From: UPXZ01 sp964498765
GTDB taxonomy: Bacteria > Bacteroidota > Bacteroidia > Bacteroidales > Paludibacteraceae
DNA: 64,000 bases
Assembly (NCBI GenBank): GCA_964498765.1
Contig: CAZCIU010000005.1
Coordinates: forward strand, 13,851-77,850
Reading direction: 5' to 3'
The position numbers were made by a program, and so were the translations under genes. The notes beneath the pieces are model-generated. The model worked only from the letters and a program-made list of their open reading frames with translations, searched no databases and was not told the DNA's origin. Numbering within the stretch: the first letter of the stretch is position 1; the number at the start of each line of letters is the position of its first letter. This document shows positions 43,232-51,242 of this stretch, piece after piece.

Positions 43232-44125
43232 ATGGACAAAAAGAAATTAACCATTTTACTTACATCCTTGGGTGTTTTAATTGCCGCTCTGGTGGTTGGC
43301 TTGATTATTTTTATGAATAAATCAAACAAGCAAAGCCAACAAATAGCTCAAACAGAGCAATTTATGGAAGAAGAAAAACAACAAATGGTTACCGAAATTG
43401 ATGCAATGGCGGGCGAAATGGACGGATTTAGCGTCTATGTTCACAATGATTCGCTGCTTCGCGAGTACGATATGCAAAAGCAGAAAATCAAAGATTTGCA
43501 GGACGAACTTCGCCGTACGAAAGCCACGGACGCCAAGCGGATTGCCGAACTGAAAGGCGAAATTGCTACTTTGCGTAAGCTTTTGGCGCATTATGTTCGT
43601 CAGATTGACTCGCTGAATGTGGCCAATCAGCGCCTTACAAGCGAGAATATAGACGTAAAACAACGTTATGAAAACGTTTCTGCCAAAGCCGAACGCCTTG
43701 CGATGGACAAAGAAAATCTGAGCGAAGTTGTAACGCGTGCAGCCGTTTTGGAATTGTACAATTTCGGATTTTCAGGTCTTGACGACCGCAACCGTAAAAC
43801 CGATCGTTCGAGCCGAATGACGAATTTGAAATTTAACTTTACCATCGGAAAAAACATCACAGCCGAGCCGGGACCAAAAACCGTATATCTGCGTCTGACA
43901 CGTCCGGACAGCGAAGTGATGCAAAAAGGAAATTCTACTTTTCCTTATGAAAATAAGAACATTGCCTACTCGCTCAGCAAAGAATTTGAATACACCGGCG
44001 AAGCTCACAGCGATGCACTCTACTGGAAAGTGGAGGAAATTTTGCAATTAGGCACGTATCAAGCCGATTTTTTTGCTGACGGAAACAGAATTGGAAGTTT
44101 CTCATTCAGAATAGAAAAAAAATAG
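43232..44125 (+). CDS. Coiled-coil membrane-anchored protein, unknown
   Basis: 297 residues. A single N-terminal helix (ILLTSLGVLIAALVVGLIIF, about 8-27) is followed by a coiled coil to about residue 165 (MQKQKIKDLQDELRRTK, RIAELKGEIATLRKLL, NQRLTSENIDVKQRYENV). A compact beta-rich domain comes after (NLKFNFTIGKNITAEPG, KTVYLRLTRPDSEVM, YQADFFADGNRIGSFSF). The topology is like a periplasmic anchored protein with a long spacer. No family was recognised. It follows murF by 29 bp, so cell-envelope involvement is plausible. Confidence 0.8.
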   Translation: MDKKKLTILLTSLGVLIAALVVGLIIFMNKSNKQSQQIAQTEQFMEEEKQQMVTEIDAMAGEMDGFSVYVHNDSLLREYDMQKQKIKDLQDELRRTKATDAKRIAELKGEIATLRKLLAHYVRQIDSLNVANQRLTSENIDVKQRYENVSAKAERLAMDKENLSEVVTRAAVLELYNFGFSGLDDRNRKTDRSSRMTNLKFNFTIGKNITAEPGPKTVYLRLTRPDSEVMQKGNSTFPYENKNIAYSLSKEFEYTGEAHSDALYWKVEEILQLGTYQADFFADGNRIGSFSFRIEKK

Positions 44126-44137
44126 TATCTTTACGCA

Positions 44138-44168
44138 TTGAAAATTTTCGAAATTTATTGTAGATTTG
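44138..44168 (+). promoter_or_regulatory. Promoter of the FKBP / TPM / LemA unit
   Basis: TTG at 44138-44140, a 20-nt spacer and TAGATTTG (exact -7); this is one of the best promoter matches in the window. Confidence 0.65.
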
Positions 44169-44235
44169 AACACTTTATCGTCAAATAGGTTTCATAAAAA
44201 TCATTTGACTTAAAATATAAAACATATTTTCCCTT

Positions 44236-44760
44236 ATGAAATTCAAACATTTCCTATTAATATTAGTAGTTTCTACTTTCGCCATTTTTACTTCCTGTGT
44301 CAAATCAGACGATTATATCGACTGGAAAGTGATGAATGACGAGTGGCTGGCTGCAAATAATGAAAGCAAAGTGAGCTATCCGTTCAATTGGACCATCGAT
44401 GTACTGAAAGCTCCGGTCATTCAGTCAGAATTCCAAACCACAGAATCCGGCATCAAATACAAAATGCTTCGTCAAGGAAATCCGACCGAGAAAAAGCCAA
44501 ATTTGACCAGCCATGTTTACGTTACTTACGAAGGAAAATTGATAGATGGCACCAGTTTTGACAGTGGTGTGGAAAGTTATTTGGGACAAACATTCGCTTT
44601 ATCTCAAGGATTTCAGGAAATTATTTTGAAAATGCACATTGGTGATATTTATGAATTATACGTTCCTCACACGCTTGGTTACGGTTCAAAAGGAACTTTC
44701 AAAGTACCGCCATACTCTGTTTTAACATTCCGCGTAGAGCTTACAGACGCCATAAATTAA
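44236..44760 (+). CDS. FKBP-type peptidyl-prolyl isomerase lipoprotein
   Basis: 174 residues. The lipoprotein signal ends in IFTSCVKS (Cys21). After a short N-terminal region the FKBP domain spans about 70-172: SGIKYKMLRQGNPTEKKPN, HVYVTYEGKLIDGTSFDSG, FALSQGFQEIILKMHIGDIYELYVPHTLGYG and PPYSVLTFRVELTD. It should assist folding of exported proteins by proline isomerisation, anchored to the outer or inner membrane. The usual WxxxL-type active-site aromatic residues are partly replaced (QGFQEIILKM instead of the common V-x-G-W), as in many Bacteroidetes FKBP lipoproteins. It is 8 bp upstream of the TPM gene. Confidence 0.9.
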   Translation: MKFKHFLLILVVSTFAIFTSCVKSDDYIDWKVMNDEWLAANNESKVSYPFNWTIDVLKAPVIQSEFQTTESGIKYKMLRQGNPTEKKPNLTSHVYVTYEGKLIDGTSFDSGVESYLGQTFALSQGFQEIILKMHIGDIYELYVPHTLGYGSKGTFKVPPYSVLTFRVELTDAIN

Positions 44761-44767
44761 TATCGAA

Positions 44768-46108
44768 ATGAGACTTGGCATTGCAATATTACTTAGTTTT
44801 TTTGCAATTTCGGTTTTCGGACAGAGAGCTTACACAGTAGAAACTGTTCCAAACCCGCAAGAAGCTGCAATTCCAAGTTTTGTGAGCGATCCGGATAATA
44901 TTCTTAAGCCCGAAACAGAACAAATCATCAACGTTCAGATTGATTCGCTTTGGAAAGTCAACAACACCGAGTTAGTTGTGGTGATGCTTGGTTCCATTGG
45001 ATACGACAACGAAGATGAATTTGCCAACCGACTTTTTAATCTCTGGAAAATTGGGGGAAAATCGCAGAATAACGGTGTAATGCTGCTTGTTGTGCAGGAT
45101 ATTCGTCGAGTGGTAATCCGCACAGGATATGGCGTAGAAGGCATTTTGCCGGACATTACCGCCAATCGAATAATCTCTGAAGCCATTTTTCCTGAATTCA
45201 AAAATGGAAATTACGATGCGGGCGTTATTGCCGGTGTTGACAGAATTATTCGCACTGTTCGCGAAGAACCATTCGTAAAAGAAGTGCGCAAACCCATCAA
45301 TTGGAGCGAAGTACTTCCATACGCTGCAGCCGCTTACGTCCTTTTTATGCTGCTTACCTGGCTTTGGATTTCTACCGCCGTCAGAAAAGTGCATCAAAAC
45401 AAAGTCCTATCTACCAATTTGGCTCGCTACAAAGCCATAAAAGACCAAAATAAAGCTACATATGCCATTTCGGCATTCACATTTCCGCTGATTGCGTTTT
45501 TTGCAATATTATTATTGTCTCGATTTGAGTACGTGCTTTTGCTGCTTCCTGCGCCAATAGCAGCTTTGCCGGCCTATTTTTATGGAAAATGGCAAATGAA
45601 TCGTGCTCGTAAAGCACCAATTCCTTGTAATGCTTGTGGAAATAAAATGCACATGCTTTCTGAGCGTGAGGAAGATACTCGCCTGAAAGTGGCTCAGCAA
45701 TTTGAAGAAAAACTGAACAGCGTAGATTACGATGTATTTCTTTGCGATTCGTGCCAAAACGAGGCGGTATTTTCATTGGATAAATTCAACACTTATACTC
45801 GTTGTCCGCGCTGCAATACTAAGGCTTATATTCTTGACTCTAAACGCACCATTCTGATGCCGACTTATTTCAATTCAGGCACTCAACGAAGCACTTTCAA
45901 ATGTAAATTCTGTGGATTTGAAGATCATAACGACACGAAAATCCCAAGATTAAGAAGAACCGCGGCATTTACCGGCGGAGCTGTAGGTGGTGGAGTTTTC
46001 AGTGGTCGAGGCGGTTTTGGCGGAGGAAGCTTCGGAGGCGGTGGCTTTGGCGGAGGCGGTTTTGGTGGTGGAATGACCGGCGGCGGTGGAGCTTCGGGAG
46101 GATGGTAG
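44768..46108 (+). CDS. TPM-domain protein with zinc ribbons and Gly-rich tail
   Basis: 446 residues. A signal peptide (RLGIAILLSFFAISVFGQ) precedes a TPM domain (about 30-165): FVSDPDNILKPETEQIINVQI, VVMLGSIGYDNEDEFANRLF and VIRTGYGVEGILPDITANRII. Two transmembrane regions follow near 185-202 and 235-280. Then come four CxxC pairs (CNACGNKMH, CDSCQNE, CPRCNTK, CKFCGFE), suggesting two zinc ribbons, and a Gly/Phe-rich tail ending GGGGASGGW. Relatives are the YgcG-like envelope proteins of unknown function that commonly pair with LemA, as here. The zinc-ribbon part would be cytoplasmic. Confidence 0.87.
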   Translation: MRLGIAILLSFFAISVFGQRAYTVETVPNPQEAAIPSFVSDPDNILKPETEQIINVQIDSLWKVNNTELVVVMLGSIGYDNEDEFANRLFNLWKIGGKSQNNGVMLLVVQDIRRVVIRTGYGVEGILPDITANRIISEAIFPEFKNGNYDAGVIAGVDRIIRTVREEPFVKEVRKPINWSEVLPYAAAAYVLFMLLTWLWISTAVRKVHQNKVLSTNLARYKAIKDQNKATYAISAFTFPLIAFFAILLLSRFEYVLLLLPAPIAALPAYFYGKWQMNRARKAPIPCNACGNKMHMLSEREEDTRLKVAQQFEEKLNSVDYDVFLCDSCQNEAVFSLDKFNTYTRCPRCNTKAYILDSKRTILMPTYFNSGTQRSTFKCKFCGFEDHNDTKIPRLRRTAAFTGGAVGGGVFSGRGGFGGGSFGGGGFGGGGFGGGMTGGGGASGGW

Positions 46109-46180
46109 AGTTAGTTGAAAGTTTGTAAAGTAAAAAGTTTCAAGTAAAAATAAAAATCAATATTTTATAAATCAAAAATC

Positions 46181-46765
46181 ATGAAAAAGAGTGGAATTAT
46201 AATTATTTTGGCAATTCTTGCCGTTTTGGTATTTTGGGGAATGGGCGGCTACAACGGTCTTGTATCTTCTCAGGAAGCATTAAACAAATCGTGGGCTAAT
46301 GTAGAAAATCAGTATCAGCGTCGCGCGGATTTGATTCCGAATTTGGTGGAAACTGTAAAAGGTTACGCAAAACACGAAAGCGGAACACTGGAAGCTGTGG
46401 TAAATGCTCGTTCGAGAGCTACTCAAATGACCGTAGATCCAAACAATTTGACACCTGAAAAATTGCAGGAATTTCAAGCAGCACAAGGCGAATTGAGCAA
46501 TGCGCTTGGTCGTTTGCTTTTGCTTCGCGAAGCCTATCCGGATTTGAAAGCAAATGTGAATTTCCAGGATTTACAAAAACAACTGGAAGGCACCGAAAAC
46601 CGAATTACAGTTGCGCGAGATGCGTTCAACCAAGAAGTTCAAAACTACAATACGCAAGTAAGACAGTTTCCAAAAAACATCCTTGCCGGAATTTTCGGAT
46701 TTGAGCGCAAACCTACATTTGAAGCGGAAGCTGGCGCGGATAAAGCACCGGAAGTGAAGTTCTAA
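46181..46765 (+). CDS. lemA: LemA family protein
   Basis: 194 residues, typical. One N-terminal helix (IIIILAILAVLVFWGMGGY) and the LemA signature NKSWANVENQYQRRADLIPNLVETVKGYAKHE are clear, followed by long helices (LGRLLLLREAYPDLKANVNFQDLQKQLEGTENRI) and VQNYNTQVRQFPKNILAGIFGFERKP. LemA proteins are coiled-coil membrane proteins of unknown function with a periplasmic C-terminus. It lies 72 bp after the TPM gene; the association of LemA with TPM proteins is recurrent across bacteria and implies a joint envelope role. Confidence 0.93.
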   Translation: MKKSGIIIILAILAVLVFWGMGGYNGLVSSQEALNKSWANVENQYQRRADLIPNLVETVKGYAKHESGTLEAVVNARSRATQMTVDPNNLTPEKLQEFQAAQGELSNALGRLLLLREAYPDLKANVNFQDLQKQLEGTENRITVARDAFNQEVQNYNTQVRQFPKNILAGIFGFERKPTFEAEAGADKAPEVKF

Positions 46766-46797
46766 GCCAATTTTGGTTTACAATAAAAATCAATCAG

Positions 46798-47808
46798 ATG
46801 GAATATATCCCAAATCCCAAAAGGTATTCCGACTCAGTTGGATACAATTATTGTGGCAGAAGTGGATTGCAACTTCCACGGATTTCACTTGGACTGTGGC
46901 ACAACTTTGGCGATGTGAATGACCTTGCCGAAGCCCGAAAAATGCTGACTACGGCGTTTGACAATGGCATTACTCACTTTGATTTGGCGAATAATTACGG
47001 AACGCCATTCGGAAGTGCAGAAACGAATTTTGGTAAATTTATCAAAAATGACTTCGCACCTTTCCGCGACGAACTGATTATTAGCACTAAAGCCGGACAC
47101 TTGATGTGGGACGGTCCTTATGGCGATTGGGGTTCGCGCAAATACATTATCGCCAGCATCAATCAAAGTTTGAAGCGAATGGGCTTGGAGTATGTGGATA
47201 TTTTCTATTCGCATCGTTACGACCCAAATACGCCGCTGGAAGAGACAATGGGCGCATTATCCGACATAGTAAAGCAAGGAAAAGCACTCTACGTGGGCAT
47301 TTCAAAATATCCGTCCAACAAAGCACGCGAAGCCTATCGGTTGCTCCGTGAAAACGGCACGCCTTGCCTTATTCATCAGGATCGATACAATCTTTTCAGT
47401 CGTGAAGTGGAGCAATCCATTTTCCCGTTGGTGGAAGAAAAAGGCATCGGATTTATTGGATTTTCGCCTTTGGCGCAAGGAATGCTGAGTGATAAATACC
47501 TGAAAGGTATTCCTGCAAACTCACGTGCGGGACAGGAATTTGGTTTCTTGAAAAAAGAGCAAATCACACCCGAAACAGTGCAAAAAATCAAACGATTGAA
47601 TGATTTTGCGAAAAAACGAAAACAAACGCTGGCGCAAATGGCACTTGCGTGGTGTTTAAACGATAAAAGAGTGACGTCTGTGATTGTTGGGACAAGTTCC
47701 GTAAAACAACTAAACGACAATATAAAAGCACTGGATAATTTACATTTTACAGATGATGAATTGTGGCTGATTGGTGAAATTGCTGCTAATATTTTGCCGG
47801 AAGCCTAA
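46798..47808 (+). CDS. Aldo/keto reductase (YghZ / Kv-beta-like)
   Basis: 336 residues. The aldo/keto reductase barrel shows DNGITHFDLANNYG (catalytic Asp and Tyr), SAETNFGKF, EDRLIIS-type strand ISTKAGHLMWDG with catalytic Lys, and the His of DIFYSHRYDPNTPLEETMGALSD. The C-terminal NADPH-binding VIVGTSSVKQLNDN follows. The segment KYSDSVGYNYCGRSGLQLPRISLGLWHNFG places it in the YghZ/L-glyceraldehyde-3-phosphate reductase group that also contains Kv-channel beta subunits. It reduces aldehydes, probably detoxifying or metabolic. It is 32 bp downstream of lemA and may be co-transcribed. Confidence 0.93.
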   Translation: MEYIPNPKRYSDSVGYNYCGRSGLQLPRISLGLWHNFGDVNDLAEARKMLTTAFDNGITHFDLANNYGTPFGSAETNFGKFIKNDFAPFRDELIISTKAGHLMWDGPYGDWGSRKYIIASINQSLKRMGLEYVDIFYSHRYDPNTPLEETMGALSDIVKQGKALYVGISKYPSNKAREAYRLLRENGTPCLIHQDRYNLFSREVEQSIFPLVEEKGIGFIGFSPLAQGMLSDKYLKGIPANSRAGQEFGFLKKEQITPETVQKIKRLNDFAKKRKQTLAQMALAWCLNDKRVTSVIVGTSSVKQLNDNIKALDNLHFTDDELWLIGEIAANILPEA

Positions 47809-47833
47809 TAGAATAATGAATTAAAAATTGCTG

Positions 47834-48793
47834 ATGAGTTCTGAAAAAGCACGAGCAGGAAGAAATCAAACGCTAACTCTAAGCGACGTAGAACGCGAGG
47901 AGTTAGCGTTCAATCTTTATTTTCCAAAGAAAAAACAATCCTTGGAATTAGATACTATTTTAAATAAAACAGTCGTTTCAGATTTGTTTGATGTACTTGA
48001 CTTTCTTCCCGAAAGTTTTGCAGACCTGATTATCATTGATCCGCCGTACAATTTAAGTCGTGATTTTCACGGATTTAAGTTCAAAGCAACTGATGACAAG
48101 TCCTATCTTGACTATCTTCGTTCGTGGTTTCCGCAGATAGTGAAATGCTTGAAACCGAACGGTTCGCTCTATCTTTGTGGCGACTGGAAAAACACAGCTG
48201 CTCTGCAGCAAGTGATGAACGAACATTTGAATGTAATAAATCGTATTACCTGGCAGCGTGAGAAAGGTCGCGGAGCAAAATCCAACTGGAAAAACGCGAT
48301 GGAAGATATTTGGTTTGGTGTGAAAAATCCAGACGATTATTACTTCGACGTGGAAGCCGTGAAAATGAAGCGGCAAGTGATTGCACCCTATAAAAAAGAC
48401 GGCAAACCGAAAGATTGGGAAGAAACTGACGATGGAAATTTCCGCATCACCTACCCTTCCAATTTTTGGGACGATATCAGCATTCCATTCTGGTCGATGC
48501 CCGAAAACACCGATCATCCCACACAAAAACCGGAAAAATTAATTGCGAAATTAATTCTTGCGAGTTGTCCGGTAAATGGAGTTGTTTTTGATCCGTTTTT
48601 GGGTTCAGGCACAATTTCCGTGGTTGCCAAAAAGCTAAATCGCCAGTTTATCGGCATAGAAATGAACGAAGAATATGCGCTTTGGGCAGAAAAACGGCTG
48701 AAGATGGCAGATGAAAAAACGGAAATTCAAGGATATGCAGATGGTGTTTTTTGGGAAAGAAACACGTTGAAATTCAGAAATAAAGGGAAATAA
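47834..48793 (+). CDS. Solitary beta-class DNA methyltransferase
   Basis: 319 residues from the ATG at 47834; a TTG at 47828 also opens the frame. Catalytic motif IV DPPYNLSRDF (about 69-78) comes first, then the target-recognition region, then the SAM motif FDPFLGSGTISVVAKKL and FIGIEMNEEYALWAEKR near the C-terminus, the beta-class order. VFGVKNPDDYYF-like and FWSMPENTDHPTQKPEKL are family-typical. It should methylate adenine N6 or cytosine N4 in a short DNA sequence that cannot be predicted. No restriction endonuclease or specificity gene is nearby, so it is an orphan: epigenetic or remnant of a restriction system. A strong terminator follows. Confidence 0.9.
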   Translation: MSSEKARAGRNQTLTLSDVEREELAFNLYFPKKKQSLELDTILNKTVVSDLFDVLDFLPESFADLIIIDPPYNLSRDFHGFKFKATDDKSYLDYLRSWFPQIVKCLKPNGSLYLCGDWKNTAALQQVMNEHLNVINRITWQREKGRGAKSNWKNAMEDIWFGVKNPDDYYFDVEAVKMKRQVIAPYKKDGKPKDWEETDDGNFRITYPSNFWDDISIPFWSMPENTDHPTQKPEKLIAKLILASCPVNGVVFDPFLGSGTISVVAKKLNRQFIGIEMNEEYALWAEKRLKMADEKTEIQGYADGVFWERNTLKFRNKGK

Positions 48794-48815
48794 GCTAGTC
48801 TTATTTCATAAAAAA

Positions 48816-48844
48816 AACAAAGGAACCGAGAAGGTTCCTTTGTT
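48816..48844. terminator. Bidirectional terminator, methyltransferase / hydrogenase operon
   Basis: A perfect 12-bp stem (AACAAAGGAACC with GGTTCCTTTGTT) and a GAGAA loop between convergent genes. Confidence 0.88.
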
Positions 48845-48864
48845 GCAAATGAATAAAACACGAA

Positions 48865-49410
48865 TTATTTATATTCGTCTAAAATTTTCTTCACTCCATC
48901 CGGCGAAACACGTCCATACACTTTTTCGCCGACCATCACCACCGGTGCCAATCCACAAGCTCCTACGCAGCGTAAGCAACTGATAGAGAACTTCATATCA
49001 GGTGTAGTTTCTCCCACGCCAATGCTCAATTCTCTCTTAAATTCATCCAGAATTTTTTCCGCTCCACGCACATAGCACGCAGTGCCCAGACAAATGGAAA
49101 TCGGAAAATCGCCTTTCGGCTTCATGGTGAAATAAGAGTAAAACGTCACAATTCCGTACACATGCGCAACCGACACGCCGACTTTGCAAGCAATTACTTC
49201 CTGAACTTCAGCCGGAAGATAGCCAAACGTAGATTGAGTTTCGTGCAGAATATTGATTAGTTCGCCCGGTTCATTGTCATAAGACTCGCATATATCCATG
49301 ATTTTTTGAATTTTATCATCGGATAATTTATGCTTGACTTCTAATTTATCTTTTTCAGAAGGTGTAAAATCCTGCCCTTCTTGAGAATCTATTAATGTTC
49401 TTGGAATCAT
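48865..49410 (-). CDS. hydC: NuoE-like [2Fe-2S] subunit of the hydrogenase (HydC / HndA)
   Basis: 181 residues. After a 30-residue N-terminal extension the NuoE-like thioredoxin-fold domain begins (IMDICESYDNEPGELINILHETQSTFGYLP). The four [2Fe-2S] ligands are in CLGTACYVRG (C-x4-C) and CLRCVGACGLAPVV. It accepts electrons between NADH-linked FMN and the rest of the complex. It is the last gene of the ten-gene operon and lies directly after the catalytic subunit. With hydA and hydB it forms the trimer known from electron-bifurcating hydrogenases. Confidence 0.93.
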   Translation of the reverse strand: MIPRTLIDSQEGQDFTPSEKDKLEVKHKLSDDKIQKIMDICESYDNEPGELINILHETQSTFGYLPAEVQEVIACKVGVSVAHVYGIVTFYSYFTMKPKGDFPISICLGTACYVRGAEKILDEFKRELSIGVGETTPDMKFSISCLRCVGACGLAPVVMVGEKVYGRVSPDGVKKILDEYK

Positions 49411-49446
49411 ATCTTTAGTTTTTTCAGATTATCAAAATATTCCCAC

Positions 49447-51219
49447 TTAATGATGAATAGTCACTTCATCGCTCTTATTGTAATAGTGCGTGTGTAGCAA
49501 ACTGTGCGCTTTTTCGCCGCCCGGTTCGCCCAAGAATTCATCGTACAATTTGATAATGTACGGATTTTCATGCGATTTTCGAAGCGTTTTTCTTTCATCT
49601 TCAGAATAAATAGCGTTCGCTCTCGCTGCCAAAATCTCACTGTGACCATGATGGAATGGCTGTCCGCCACCGCCGATACATCCGCCAGGACAGGCCATAA
49701 TCTCGATAGCATGATATTTTGAACGTCCGGCTCGAACTTCATTCAACAGTTTTCTGGCATTTCCCAGTCCGTGTGCAATTCCGATATTCACCGGCAATCC
49801 ATCAAAATCGATTGTTGCAGAGCGAATGCCTTCTACACCGCGAAGTTCGTGGAATTCAATCGTCTCCAAGGATTTTCCAGTAAATAATTCATAAGCCGTA
49901 CGACAAGCTGCTTCAATTACACCACCCGTATTTCCAAAAATTACTCCGGCACCGGTCGATTCACCAAGTGGTGTGTCGAAATCTTCATCCGGCAAATTGT
50001 GGAAATCGATGTTGGCTTGCTTAATAAACTGAGCCAATTCACGAGTTGACATAGAGTAATCCACATCCGGATTTCCATCCACTTTGAATTCGTCGCGCTG
50101 ACATTCGTATTTTTTAGCCAAGCAAGGCATGATAGAAACCACTATCAAATCTTTGCGATTTACACCCACTTTATCTGCAAAATAAGTTTTAGCAATGGCT
50201 CCAAACATCTGCTGAGGTGATTTGGCTGTTGATGGCACATCCAATAAATCCGGGAAATTATGCTCAAAGAAATTTACCCAACCCGGACAACAGGAAGTCA
50301 AAATCGGCAATTTTACATCTTTGTCACCATTCAAATGACTTTTTAATCTGCCAAGCAATTCCGTGCCTTCTTCAATGATGGTTAAATCCGCTGCAAAATC
50401 GGTATCAAACACATAATCGAAACCAAGTCTGCGAAGTGCAGCCACCATTTTTCCGGTTACGAGCGTTCCCGGCTCCATACCAAATGCTTCGCCAAGTGCA
50501 GCACGAACCGACGGTGCTGTTTGAACAACAACTGTTTTGGAAGGATCGCTTAAAGCTCTCAGAACCTGATTGGTGTGATCTACTTCAGACAATGCTCCGG
50601 TAGGACAAACTGCTACGCACTGACCGCAATAAGTACATGGAGAATCTTCCAAATCCATTTCAAATGCTGGTGCAACTACCGACATAAATCCACGATTGAC
50701 GGCCGAAAGTGCTCCCACGGTTTGTACATCGTTACACATCATTTCACAACGGCGACACATAATGCATTTGTCCACATCACGAATGATGGAAGGAGATGTA
50801 TCCCGGCGGTAAGTTGATTTTTCTCCCATATACGGAATATCTCTGATACCGAACTGATTAGCCATGGTTTGCAATTCGCAGTTTCCAGATTTTGCACAAA
50901 CCAAACAATCAAATGGGTGATCGGATGCAATCAATTTCATCACCGTAGTTCTTGCATTCAGCACGCGGATATTATTGGTACGAATGACCATTCCGTCCGT
51001 GGCTTCGGTAACGCAAGATGGCGCTAAATTTCTTCTGCCTTCCACCTCTACAACACAAATCCGACAGCCACCCGGCTTATTCTCAATGTTCATATTGTGA
51101 AGCTCCATGTGGCAAAGCGTAGGAATTTCAATTCCCGCTTTTCGGGCAGCTTTAAGTACGGTAGTTCCTTTCTCTACCTGAACTTTTTTATTATCTATGG
51201 TTAATTCTATTTTTTCCAT
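49447..51219 (-). CDS. hydA: [FeFe]-hydrogenase catalytic subunit HydA
   Basis: 590 residues from the ATG at 51219; a GTG at 51225 is possible. The N-terminus has a [2Fe-2S] domain (TLCHMELHN, GGCRICVVEVEG), a His-Cys3 [4Fe-4S] site (DHPFDCLVCAKSGNCELQ) and a double [4Fe-4S] ferredoxin (CIMCRRCEMMC, CTYCGQCVAVCPTGALSE). All three H-cluster motifs are intact: TSCCPGW (L1, residues 308-314), MPCLAKKYECQ (L2) and EIMACPGGCIGGGGQP (L3). The multi-cluster M3-type layout with NuoE and NuoF partners is that of NADH- and ferredoxin-dependent bifurcating enzymes. Maturases HydEFG are not in the window. Confidence 0.96.
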   Translation of the reverse strand: MEKIELTIDNKKVQVEKGTTVLKAARKAGIEIPTLCHMELHNMNIENKPGGCRICVVEVEGRRNLAPSCVTEATDGMVIRTNNIRVLNARTTVMKLIASDHPFDCLVCAKSGNCELQTMANQFGIRDIPYMGEKSTYRRDTSPSIIRDVDKCIMCRRCEMMCNDVQTVGALSAVNRGFMSVVAPAFEMDLEDSPCTYCGQCVAVCPTGALSEVDHTNQVLRALSDPSKTVVVQTAPSVRAALGEAFGMEPGTLVTGKMVAALRRLGFDYVFDTDFAADLTIIEEGTELLGRLKSHLNGDKDVKLPILTSCCPGWVNFFEHNFPDLLDVPSTAKSPQQMFGAIAKTYFADKVGVNRKDLIVVSIMPCLAKKYECQRDEFKVDGNPDVDYSMSTRELAQFIKQANIDFHNLPDEDFDTPLGESTGAGVIFGNTGGVIEAACRTAYELFTGKSLETIEFHELRGVEGIRSATIDFDGLPVNIGIAHGLGNARKLLNEVRAGRSKYHAIEIMACPGGCIGGGGQPFHHGHSEILAARANAIYSEDERKTLRKSHENPYIIKLYDEFLGEPGGEKAHSLLHTHYYNKSDEVTIHH

Positions 51220-51242
51220 TTTCACTAAATTTCAGATTAAAT

